Of a stretch of DNA of 64,000 nucleotides, positions 9,170 through 16,008 are shown in pieces; the first letter of the stretch is position 1; each line of letters opens with the position of its first letter. This DNA is from Rhizobium rhododendri. GTDB lineage: Bacteria > Pseudomonadota > Alphaproteobacteria > Rhizobiales > Rhizobiaceae. The notes under the pieces are model-generated. The model did no database searches, was not told where the DNA came from, and was given only the letters and a program-made list of their open reading frames with translations. A program made the translations under genes and the position numbers. The stretch lies in contig NZ_CP117267.1 of NCBI RefSeq assembly GCF_007000325.2, forward strand, positions 1,736,001 through 1,800,000, read 5' to 3'.

Positions 9170-9631
9170 CTAGCCCGTCACGGAAACGAGCGCTTCTTCA
9201 GCATCCAGCCCTTGCGTCCCGCTCGCCACGAATTGCTCAAGCGTCATATTGTCGAGGATCGTTGCGACGGCGTCGCGAACCACGGTCATCGACCTCCGTA
9301 CCTGGCAGCCTGCCGGATCGGCACAGTCGTCGCAGGCTTCAAAGGCAGTACGGCTTGCACAACGGATTGGCGCCAGCGGCCCGTCAAGGGTGCGGATCAC
9401 ATGGCCGATACGAATTTCGGCAGCGGGACGAGACAACGAATAGCCGCCTCCCGGGCCCTTCTTCGAGCGCAGCACGCCGGAATTTCGCAACTCCAGCAAA
9501 ATCGCATCGAGAAACTTCTTCGGAATGTTGTTGCGCAGAGCAACGTCGTTGATGAAGGCGGTTTCGCCCGGGCCCAGACGAGCAAGATCGACCAACGCCT
9601 TGAGACCGTATTTTCCTTTTTTTGTCAGCAT
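9170..9631 (-). CDS. Rrf2-family transcriptional regulator with four C-terminal cysteines
   Basis: 153 residues. The winged-helix DNA-binding part covers about 1-85, with the Rrf2 pattern GPGGGYSLSRPAAEI. The segment after it carries four cysteines spaced C-x8-C-x2-C-x5-C (about residues 94-112), the region where IscR, NsrR and RirA bind an iron-sulfur cluster, so redox, iron or NO sensing is likely but the spacing does not match any one of those exactly. It starts with ATG at 9631. Upstream on the same strand is a FAD-binding protein, 161 bases away, which may or may not be its target. Confidence 0.85.
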   Translation of the reverse strand: MLTKKGKYGLKALVDLARLGPGETAFINDVALRNNIPKKFLDAILLELRNSGVLRSKKGPGGGYSLSRPAAEIRIGHVIRTLDGPLAPIRCASRTAFEACDDCADPAGCQVRRSMTVVRDAVATILDNMTLEQFVASGTQGLDAEEALVSVTG

Positions 9632-9792
9632 GAGATTCGCTTACCTGAAGACGCACGACCGCAGCATCTCGCTGATCGGCAATCACGCAAGCTGCGTAAC
9701 GCCGGGAGAGCGCGCGGGCAAGCCGATATCTCAGAAATTGCAGGCTTATAAGACGATAAAATTGCGTTTGGACGAGAGGCGGCCGCAACCCG

Positions 9793-11229
9793 CTAGATGC
9801 TGTGCAGGCGCTGCGTCGCTGGAAACATTGCACGGACCGTATCTGCAACGCCGGATGCGACCAAGACCGCGTGCTCCGTTACCTGCGGCAGGCCCATCAG
9901 TTCGCCGAATGTACCGCGCGCCAGCGGTCCCGATATGAACAGGGATTCCGTCGCCGTGCCGGACGCACCGATCGCTTGTGAATTTGCATTGCAGTCGAGA
10001 CCGAGTCGCGTTGGGTCGTTCACCAGATAGCCCCGTTCGGCCAGACCTGCCAGGAAGGGCTGGCTGCGAAGGATGCCGCCATGCCCCGGCCCCGTTGTGA
10101 CCACCACCGCATCGAAATGCCGCTCCACACGCTGGCGCGACCGCCCGAGCCGCAGCACGCAGCGGATGCGATCCTCGTCGATTGAAACTTCGGCCACGGA
10201 GCCAGCCAGCACGGTCATTCGACCCTCGGCGATTGCCTCCTCGCTGGCGGCCTCGACTTGCGGCGCGACACGGAACCGGTGGACGTCCCAGAACGGCCGA
10301 AGGTGACGCGCGATCCGCCGCCTCTCCTCGACCGGCAGGCCGCGCCATAGCGCCTCGCCTTGGCCCCTCACCTGATCGATGACCGCATGCCAGCTAAGCC
10401 CCTCTCTGCCCGCTTCGCGAATGGCCGCCCGCACGCGTTTGAGAAGTCCTGATGCAGTCTGCGCAGGCTCGGAGGTGAAATCGCCGAACGGATCCTGCGG
10501 CATCGAAGGATGACCGCGCGATCGCAAGCCTCGGCGTGATACCGCTGTGATCTGTCCCCGATGGCCTCGCAGGCCAAGCGCTGCAACGACATCGGCCGAT
10601 GTCAGCCCGTTGCCGACGATCAGCACACGGTCGTCGACACCGATCGGGTCGAGCGCGCCCCGCCGGGTAGGGTCGGCGACGAAGCGCGGATCTCCGGCAA
10701 GAACACTGGCAAGCGGCTCCGGTGCGGACGGTGCCGGATGGCTGGTCGCAATGACGAGTATATCGGCGTCGATAACATAACCGCCCTCGCCCGTCAGATG
10801 CCACCGGCCATTAAGGCGATCGGCCGAGAGCACGCGCTCGCGAACATGGCGGACGGAACCGCTCTCGACCAGCGGCCGGATCATCGCGTTCATGTAGCGC
10901 CCGAACAGACCGCGCCTCGGATAGAGGGCGCCGCTGGCTGCCAGTGCGTCGGGATCGTCGCCAAGAGCCCCGTTCGTATCGATCCAGCGCTGGAAGTGCT
11001 CTGGATCATCCGGAAACAGGCTCATGCGGGTGGATGGCACGTTGATGCGGTGGGCAGGCTCGACGGTGTCGTAGGCGAGACCTGCGCCAAGCAATGCCCG
11101 TGGTTCGAAGAGCACGATCTGTTGCCTGCCGAACAGACCTGTTCCCGCCAGATGGTAGGCAACCGCCGCCCCTGAAACACCACCTCCAACAATGGCAACA
11201 ACAGGAATAGTCTCGGGCGAAGAAAGCAT
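9793..11229 (-). CDS. FAD/NAD(P)-binding protein of the NAD_binding_9 type
   Basis: About 478 residues. The N-terminus shows a dinucleotide-binding fold (VAIVGGGVSGAAVAYHL) typical of FAD-NAD(P)-binding proteins often annotated as hydroxyacylglutathione or lysine-monooxygenase-like; a second nucleotide-binding motif appears near the middle (LIVGNGLTSADV). The exact reaction cannot be told from sequence. ATG at 11229 is chosen because AAAAAGGA precedes it at good spacing; the frame is open for another 49 codons upstream but lacks family similarity. It stands alone between the Rrf2 regulator and a small membrane-peptide gene read the other way. Confidence 0.8.
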   Translation of the reverse strand: MLSSPETIPVVAIVGGGVSGAAVAYHLAGTGLFGRQQIVLFEPRALLGAGLAYDTVEPAHRINVPSTRMSLFPDDPEHFQRWIDTNGALGDDPDALAASGALYPRRGLFGRYMNAMIRPLVESGSVRHVRERVLSADRLNGRWHLTGEGGYVIDADILVIATSHPAPSAPEPLASVLAGDPRFVADPTRRGALDPIGVDDRVLIVGNGLTSADVVAALGLRGHRGQITAVSRRGLRSRGHPSMPQDPFGDFTSEPAQTASGLLKRVRAAIREAGREGLSWHAVIDQVRGQGEALWRGLPVEERRRIARHLRPFWDVHRFRVAPQVEAASEEAIAEGRMTVLAGSVAEVSIDEDRIRCVLRLGRSRQRVERHFDAVVVTTGPGHGGILRSQPFLAGLAERGYLVNDPTRLGLDCNANSQAIGASGTATESLFISGPLARGTFGELMGLPQVTEHAVLVASGVADTVRAMFPATQRLHSI

Positions 11230-11447
11230 CAGCCAGTCCTTTTTATGCATCGCCTGCCGGAAGCCGAACTCTACTCCGGGCGTCGCGCGATCAATATACG
11301 CTGGTGGCGGCGTGACAAGGGAAGGGCTTCCCCTCATGAGACGGGCAGCGGAATGTTTTTTCGAGCTTTTCCGCAACCCTGAATTTTATTCATGACGACC
11401 CATCCAAAGAGGAGTACACTGGACGCGCTCTTGAGGAGGAGAAAAAC

Positions 11448-11549
11448 ATGGAAATCTTCAGACTGCTGACAGCATTCGACTACCTGCTGGTTGCTGTACT
11501 CTGCGGCGTATTCGCACTGGCGATGGCCAACGGAAGAAGCCATCGCTGA
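11448..11549 (+). CDS. Unrecognised 33-residue single-pass membrane peptide
   Basis: A short frame of 33 codons starts with ATG at 11448 just behind a strong ribosome site (GAGGAGGAG, six bases before the start) and ends at TGA 11547-11549. The product begins MEIFRLLTAFDYLL, continues with a hydrophobic stretch (about residues 11-27) and ends in a basic tail (NGRSHR), the layout of a small inner-membrane protein with the tail in the cytoplasm. A large hairpin follows nine bases after the stop. It resembles KdpF in size only; no kdp genes are nearby. Function unknown. The combination of SD, membrane helix and terminator-like stem makes it a real gene candidate. Confidence 0.6.
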   Translation: MEIFRLLTAFDYLLVAVLCGVFALAMANGRSHR

Positions 11550-11558
11550 TAAACAAAA

Positions 11559-11592
11559 TCGGCCCGAAGATCTGAGGAGACCTTCGGACCGA
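11559..11592 (+). terminator. Hairpin after the 33-residue peptide gene
   Basis: TCGGCCCGAAG (11559-11569) pairs with CTTCGGACCGA (11582-11592) with one mismatch, 12-base loop. No T-run follows, so it is only a probable terminator; it sits between convergent genes and could serve both strands. Confidence 0.5.
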
Positions 11593-11668
11593 CATACTCT
11601 CGAGGCTCAACCGGCAAGTTTGAATGGGCTGCCGGGCCAAAATTAAAAGGCTGAAGAAACTCAGGTCC

Positions 11669-12151
11669 TTAAAGCGAGACCTTGGCATTTTCGCCCATGT
11701 CGGGCTTCGCGCTCGACATGGCTGCAGCAATCATTTTGACGTAGCTGACCACGGTGCCGGGGCTATCCCAGTATTCCGCATATTTCGGCGTAACTTTCAG
11801 CACGCGGATAGACGGATCTTCGGCGCTTTCCCACCAGGCCTTGGCGGGCGTCGAGAAAAGTTCGCGGATCCGCTCCCGGTCGTTAGACACTTCTGCATCG
11901 CCCGTCACGGAAACGTACTTCTGGCCCTTCGTGTCGGCAAAGGACAGGCCGACATTATGCCGGCGCTCAATTTCCTCGTCCTTGTGGCTAGCCACATCCG
12001 TCAGAAAATAGATCGCATTTTCAATCGGCTCGAAATGGGCTGCCATTGGCCGCGAACGGATGTCCTCGCCGACCCGGGTGGAAAGCATGCAGAAGAGGAT
12101 CTTCTCCATCAATTCCCAGGTGCGTGCGACCTTTTCGTTTTCCTGTGTCAT
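11669..12151 (-). CDS. General stress protein 26-like flavin/PNPOx-fold protein
   Basis: 160 residues of the pyridoxamine-phosphate-oxidase-like split-barrel fold, subgroup 'general stress protein 26'. Family-typical stretches are LSTRVGEDIRSRPM near the N-terminus and the SFADTKGQKYVSVTG segment in the middle; such proteins bind FMN or FAD, and the substrate is not established. ATG at 12151 follows GAGGAAATGTC. It lies 17 bases after the stop of an SDR gene on the same strand and is probably co-transcribed from the GGAAC-type promoter at 13061-13085, consistent with a general-stress role. Confidence 0.85.
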   Translation of the reverse strand: MTQENEKVARTWELMEKILFCMLSTRVGEDIRSRPMAAHFEPIENAIYFLTDVASHKDEEIERRHNVGLSFADTKGQKYVSVTGDAEVSNDRERIRELFSTPAKAWWESAEDPSIRVLKVTPKYAEYWDSPGTVVSYVKMIAAAMSSAKPDMGENAKVSL

Positions 12152-12168
12152 GACATTTCCTCTTTTGA

Positions 12169-13026
12169 CTAGATGAACGGCTTGCCGCCGGTGACTGCAA
12201 TAGTGGTACCGGACACATAGCTCGACAGCGGATCTGCAAGCATGACGTAAGCTGTTGCGAGTTCCGCCGGCTGCCCCGGCCGCTTCATTGGCGTTTGCTT
12301 GCCGAAGTTGGTAACGTTCTCTTCCGGCATGGTGGATGGGATAAGCGGCGTCCAAATCGGGCCCGGCGCAACGGCATTGGCGCGAATCCCCTTCTCGGCC
12401 AGCATCTGTGCCAATCCGCCCGTAAAGTTCTGGATGGCGCCCTTGGTCGTGGCATAGGCAAGCAACGTCGGATTTGGCATGTCGGCATTGACCGAGGTCG
12501 TATTGATGATCGAGCTGCCGGGGCTCATGTGTTCGACGGCTGCTTTTGTCAGGTAGAACATAGCGTGGATGTTGACCTTGAAGGTAAGCTCCCACTCGTC
12601 ATCGGAGATCTCCGCGATATCCTTGAAGGTATTCTGGTGGGCGGCATTGTTGACGAGAATGTCGATGCCGCCGAGTTCGGATACGGCCTTGTCGATGATC
12701 GCCCGGCAATGGGCTGCATCCTGGATATCCCCGGGCACGAGAACCGCCTTCCGTCCGGCCTCTTCGACATAGTGCTTCGTCTCCGCTGCGTCCTCGTGCT
12801 CATCGAGATAGGAAACGAGTACATCCGCACCCTCCCGCGCAAATGCGATTGCGACGGCGCGACCGATGCCGCTGTCGCCGCCGGTAATTACGGCACGCTT
12901 TCCGGCCAGACGTCCGGACCCCTTGTAGGAGCTCTCCCCGTGGTCGGGCTTCGGATCCATCCGGGCCGTCTTGCCGGGGATGGACTGTGGCTGCGTGGGA
13001 AATGGCGGCTTGGGATAACCGTTCAT
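12169..13026 (-). CDS. SDR-family oxidoreductase, YghA-like
   Basis: 285 residues. After an N-terminal extension rich in Pro typical of the YghA/YhdF group, it has the cofactor motif TGGDSGIGRA, the NNAA motif, a catalytic Ser in the INTTSVNA segment and the YATTK Tyr-Lys pair. It reduces or oxidises an unidentified carbonyl/alcohol with NAD(P). ATG at 13026 follows AAAGGAGA at 8 bases. It is the first gene of a two-gene unit with stress protein 26. Homologues are commonly members of the general-stress regulon in alphaproteobacteria, which agrees with the GGAAC-N16-GGTT element 35 bases upstream. Confidence 0.9.
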   Translation of the reverse strand: MNGYPKPPFPTQPQSIPGKTARMDPKPDHGESSYKGSGRLAGKRAVITGGDSGIGRAVAIAFAREGADVLVSYLDEHEDAAETKHYVEEAGRKAVLVPGDIQDAAHCRAIIDKAVSELGGIDILVNNAAHQNTFKDIAEISDDEWELTFKVNIHAMFYLTKAAVEHMSPGSSIINTTSVNADMPNPTLLAYATTKGAIQNFTGGLAQMLAEKGIRANAVAPGPIWTPLIPSTMPEENVTNFGKQTPMKRPGQPAELATAYVMLADPLSSYVSGTTIAVTGGKPFI

Positions 13027-13060
13027 GGCCTGTCTCCTTTTGGTCGGCTTGGACCAGACT

Positions 13061-13085
13061 AACCAGCGTTGCGCGTCATGGTTCC
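13061..13085 (-). promoter_or_regulatory. EcfG/RpoE2-type promoter candidate for the SDR operon
   Basis: Minus strand GGAAC (13085-13081), 16 bases, GGTT (13064-13061), i.e. GGAAC-N18-TT, the form described for Sinorhizobium RpoE2. It lies 35 bases before the SDR start. The -10 is less perfect than CGTT. Confidence 0.5.
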
Positions 13086-13191
13086 CCACCAAAGTCTCCG
13101 AATTCAATCTGAAGGATGGCGGCACTGAAGCCTGCAGGCTGCGGATGAGCGTTCGGCAATTTGTCACGCTCGCCATCGGACGGCACGGATC

Positions 13192-13216
13192 GGAACTTCA
13201 AGGGCCCGAATTTGTT
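13192..13216 (+). promoter_or_regulatory. EcfG/RpoE2-type promoter candidate for the 13244 operon
   Basis: Plus strand GGAAC (13192-13196), 16 bases, TGTT (13213-13216), i.e. GGAAC-N18-TT. The start codon at 13244 is 27 bases downstream. It faces away from a similar element at 13061-13085, so the two operons may be co-induced by stress. Confidence 0.5.
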
Positions 13217-13243
13217 TCTGAACATGACAATGAGAGGATCATC

Positions 13244-13576
13244 ATGACCAACACCCTGCACAAGGCAGACGCGACCGGCAAGCTTGAGCTGGCCAACGAA
13301 ACCGCGCCAGTTTCCTACAGCGTGACTGTCGCGACCGAAAAAGAGGATGGCAAGTTTGCTGTTACCCTGCTCGTCAAGGCACCCCGCGATTGGTTGCTAA
13401 AACGCGGATTCACATCGTCTGCGACCCTCGTCAGGCACGATGGAGACCAGGTCGAACTCCTTCATGATGGCGAACTCGACGTCGGGGAAGCTGTATCGGT
13501 CGAGTTATCCGCAGTCGACACCTCCTGCTCCGACGACAGCGAACTGCAGCGCAAGTATCCAGAATTGCGCGGCTGA
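13244..13576 (+). CDS. Hypothetical protein, 110 residues
   Basis: A soluble, mildly acidic 110-residue protein with no signal peptide, membrane helix or cysteine-rich motif; one Cys only, near the C-terminus (SCSDDSEL). I do not recognise the family. ATG at 13244 is chosen over an open extension to 13025 because GAGAGG precedes it and the GGAAC-type promoter at 13192-13216 would place the transcript start just before it. The next gene starts 29 bases after its stop, suggesting an operon of this gene, the 87-residue gene and the NUDIX hydrolase. Role in stress is inferred only from the promoter. Confidence 0.65.
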   Translation: MTNTLHKADATGKLELANETAPVSYSVTVATEKEDGKFAVTLLVKAPRDWLLKRGFTSSATLVRHDGDQVELLHDGELDVGEAVSVELSAVDTSCSDDSELQRKYPELRG

Positions 13577-13605
13577 AGCCGTGCCGAACGTAAGGACCCG
13601 CAGAA

Positions 13606-13869
13606 ATGAGGCCAGCCGAGCGAGAGATCGTCTTCTCCAAGCGCGCACTTGCCGCAACGATAACAGGGATCGACAGCGATGACGGCGCCGACGACATGAT
13701 TGTAGGCCTGTCACTGGGTGAGGCTATCCTGTTCGTCGCCGAAGAGGCAGGTATAGGCGCTTCCAACGCCCATGTTTCTTATGGCGAGAGCAGAACTCTC
13801 AGCTATACCGATTGTCTCAGTGTCTATCGAGATTTCGGGCTATCCCTCAAGGCTGACGCAAAGAGTTGA
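13606..13869 (+). CDS. Hypothetical protein, 87 residues
   Basis: Small soluble protein, no recognised motif; the C-terminal half (VSYGESRTLSYTDCLSV) resembles nothing I can name. The ATG at 13606 follows AAGGACCCGCAGAA, a fair ribosome site. Its stop (TGA 13867-13869) is separated by a single base from the start of the NUDIX gene, so the two are surely translated from one message. Codon choice is like the neighbours. The tight linkage argues that it is real rather than a random frame. Confidence 0.55.
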   Translation: MRPAEREIVFSKRALAATITGIDSDDGADDMIVGLSLGEAILFVAEEAGIGASNAHVSYGESRTLSYTDCLSVYRDFGLSLKADAKS

Positions 13870-13870
13870 G

Positions 13871-14359
13871 ATGGTGAAACGCAGTGCCGGCGTACTGATC
13901 TACCGCTTTGCCACACATGGGGCACCCGAAGTCCTGCTCGTCCATCCCGGCGGCCCCTTCTGGGCCCGCAAGGACGAAGGCGCCTGGTCGCTTCCAAAAG
14001 GCGGCATCGAACCGGACGAGGACGATCTCGCCGCTGCCCGCCGGGAGGTCCGCGAGGAGATCGGCACCAGCCTCGACGGTCCGTTCACGCTGCTCGGGGA
14101 AATCAGACAGCCTGGTGGCAAAGTCGTCGTCGCTTTTGCGGCCAATGCCGAGATCGATGCAGACGCGATTGTCAGCAATAGTTTCGAAATGCAATGGCCT
14201 CCGAAATCCGGCCAGATACAAAGTTTTCCGGAAGTCGACCGCGCCGGCTGGTTCGATCTCGATCAGGCGGAAATCAAGCTGCTGCGGGGGCAACGACCGT
14301 TTCTAGAGGCATTCAAGGCATTCATGGAGCGCCTTGACGTCCCTAGTCGTCGAGCGTGA
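13871..14359 (+). CDS. NUDIX hydrolase with intact Nudix box
   Basis: 162 residues. The complete Nudix signature G-x5-E-x7-REUxEExGU is visible at about residues 42-64 (ending REVREEIG), so it should hydrolyse a nucleoside-diphosphate-linked substrate with Mg2+. The N-terminal KRSAGVLIYR and the WSLPKGG segment are typical of the DIPP/diadenosine-type subgroup of about this length. It follows the 87-residue gene by one base, likely with coupled translation. Its last 17 bases overlap the 3' end of the convergent xthA. Substrate unknown. Confidence 0.88.
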   Translation: MVKRSAGVLIYRFATHGAPEVLLVHPGGPFWARKDEGAWSLPKGGIEPDEDDLAAARREVREEIGTSLDGPFTLLGEIRQPGGKVVVAFAANAEIDADAIVSNSFEMQWPPKSGQIQSFPEVDRAGWFDLDQAEIKLLRGQRPFLEAFKAFMERLDVPSRRA

Positions 14360-15113
14360 TCCACGCGGGAGCATGATCGCTGGCATGCGCCCAGCCGCGG
14401 ACGTCCCCGTCGACCCCGGCGTCGGACAGCCGCTCGGCCAGCGAGGGACTGAGGAGGAAGTGATCTATGCGTAAACCGGCGTCGCGGGCATAGGCGTTGC
14501 GGAGATATTTCCAGAACGTATAGATCCGTTGATCGGGGTGCATCCGCCGGATCCCGTCCGTCCAGCCTTGATCGACGAGTTCCCGGAAAGCGTGGCGGAC
14601 ATCCGGATGAAATAGCGCATCGTCGATCCAGCGCTCCGGATTATAAACATCGAGTTCGGTCGGCATCACATTGAAATCGCCGGCTAGGACGACCGGGATT
14701 TCGAGTTCCAGAAGCTCTCGCGCGTAGTCTGCGAGGCGCTGGAACCAGGCTAGCTTGTATTCGAACTTCGGGCCCGGTTGCGGATTGCCGTTCGGAAGGT
14801 ACAGGCAGCCGACCAGGACGCCGCCGATTGCCGCCTCGATATAACGGCTCTGTCCATTGTCATCACCGGGCAACCCGCGTCTGGTCTCCAGCGGCATAGC
14901 GTCCCGCGCCAGGATTGCCACGCCGTTCCAGCTTTTCTGGCCATGCCAGATCGCCCCGTAGCCCGCCCCCTCGATCTCGCGCGCCGGAAAGCGGATGTCT
15001 GGCGCTTTCAATTCCTGCAAACAGACGATGTCCGGATTGAATTCGTCGAGCCAGCGCAGCAGGTTTTCGAGCCGGCCATTCACGCCGTTTACATTGTAGG
15101 TCGCGATTTTCAT
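14343..15113 (-). CDS. xthA: Exodeoxyribonuclease III
   Basis: 256 residues, normal family length. It has the AP-endonuclease motifs in order: MKIATYNVNGVNGR at the start, the metal-binding LQELKAPD Glu, the GDFNVMPTELDVYNP catalytic Asp/Asn motif and the C-terminal ASDHAPAW His. It removes nucleotides 3' to 5' from duplex DNA and cleaves at abasic sites in base-excision repair. ATG at 15113. Single gene, convergent and overlapping by 17 bases with the NUDIX gene. Confidence 0.95.
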   Translation of the reverse strand: MKIATYNVNGVNGRLENLLRWLDEFNPDIVCLQELKAPDIRFPAREIEGAGYGAIWHGQKSWNGVAILARDAMPLETRRGLPGDDNGQSRYIEAAIGGVLVGCLYLPNGNPQPGPKFEYKLAWFQRLADYARELLELEIPVVLAGDFNVMPTELDVYNPERWIDDALFHPDVRHAFRELVDQGWTDGIRRMHPDQRIYTFWKYLRNAYARDAGLRIDHFLLSPSLAERLSDAGVDGDVRGWAHASDHAPAWITLDD

Positions 15114-15275
15114 CTGACAGCGTCCCTCCGCGTTGCAAGCCGCAACTCTCGCATCGCCAACGGGTCAGGCTGCAAAAGGATGCATGCGGCCTGCGATGAC
15201 CTTGCAATTCCACTCCCTCGGTCGACCCGGGAAAAATCTGCTTTTATCTTTTCCGGTCCATGCTATCAGGGGGGA

Positions 15276-15368
15276 TCGACAGGGGTGCTCCGTATTGCCG
15301 GGGCTGAGACCGAAGCGTGCATGCTTCCAAACCCTAAAAGCTGATCTGGATAATACCAGCGGAGCGAG
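15276..15368 (+). promoter_or_regulatory. TPP riboswitch (THI element)
   Basis: The conserved TPP-aptamer blocks occur in order: AGGGGTGC (15281-15288), GGGGCTGAGA (15300-15309), ACCCT (15331-15335) and CTGATCTGGATAATACCAGC (15341-15360). GCTCCG pairs with CGGGGC to form P3, and a variable GAAGC/GCTTC hairpin sits between the second and third blocks. The GGAG/GAGG ribosome-site sequence lies in the last bases of the aptamer, 11-20 bases before the ykoF start, which favours translational control: thiamin pyrophosphate should shut off translation of ykoF. Confidence 0.92.
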
Positions 15369-15378
15369 GCGGGCTAAA

Positions 15379-15987
15379 ATGTTTTCAGGCGCACAAATAT
15401 CACTTTATCCGATGACCGACGATTTCGTCGGCGTCATCCACGGCGCGCTCGGCGCTCTGGACCCCTATCGTGACCAGATGCGGGTTTCGACCGACGATCT
15501 ATCGACGCTGCTGGTCGGCTCGACGGACGTGCTTTTTCCAGCGATGCGCGACCTCTTCGTGGCGGCAGCCTCATCGGGCAAGCATTGCGTACTGCACGCC
15601 ACGGTCTCGCGCGGCTGCCCCGGCGAACCCGACGATCCGATCTGCACGCCAAGCACCAGCATGGTCAGCACCCTTCCGCTCGAAGAACGCAAGCAGGCGG
15701 CTCTCGCAGCCGTTCGCAAAACGCCCCTGACGGGAGAGACTGTCTCCGCGCAATTCTCGCTCTACGTTCTCGGCATCGATCAGCACATGGACGAGATCTA
15801 CGGCTGCATCGACTTCCTCAAGCACTCCGGCGTGTTCCACAGTTCGAAGAACTTCTGCACCAAGCTGCGCGGCGACGCCGGCGCCATCTTTGCGACGATC
15901 AACGAGGCCTTCTGCCGCTTTGGCCCGACCATGGGCCACGTCACGCTCGATATCACTGTATCCGCCCATAGCCCCTCGTCATCCTGA
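15379..15987 (+). CDS. ykoF: YkoF-family thiamin/HMP-binding protein
   Basis: 202 residues in two similar halves, matching Bacillus YkoF in layout: ISLYPMTDDFVGVI begins the first ferredoxin-like repeat, GCPGEP marks the first half, and AQFSLYVLGIDQHMDEI starts the second half, with a C-terminal VTLDITVSAHSPS. YkoF binds thiamin in the cytoplasm and belongs to the ykoFEDC uptake operon in Bacillus. Here it stands alone: the next gene is convergent, and no ykoE/D/C homologue is in the window. The TPP riboswitch directly upstream supports the assignment independently. ATG at 15379. Confidence 0.9.
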   Translation: MFSGAQISLYPMTDDFVGVIHGALGALDPYRDQMRVSTDDLSTLLVGSTDVLFPAMRDLFVAAASSGKHCVLHATVSRGCPGEPDDPICTPSTSMVSTLPLEERKQAALAAVRKTPLTGETVSAQFSLYVLGIDQHMDEIYGCIDFLKHSGVFHSSKNFCTKLRGDAGAIFATINEAFCRFGPTMGHVTLDITVSAHSPSSS

Positions 15988-16008
15988 CATCGACGGGGGA
16001 CGCCTGCA

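Noticed and set aside
15133..15378. Upstream in-frame extension of ykoF to 15133
   Set aside because: It would translate through the TPP aptamer; YkoF proteins begin shortly before the SLYPMTDDF segment, so ATG 15379 is right.
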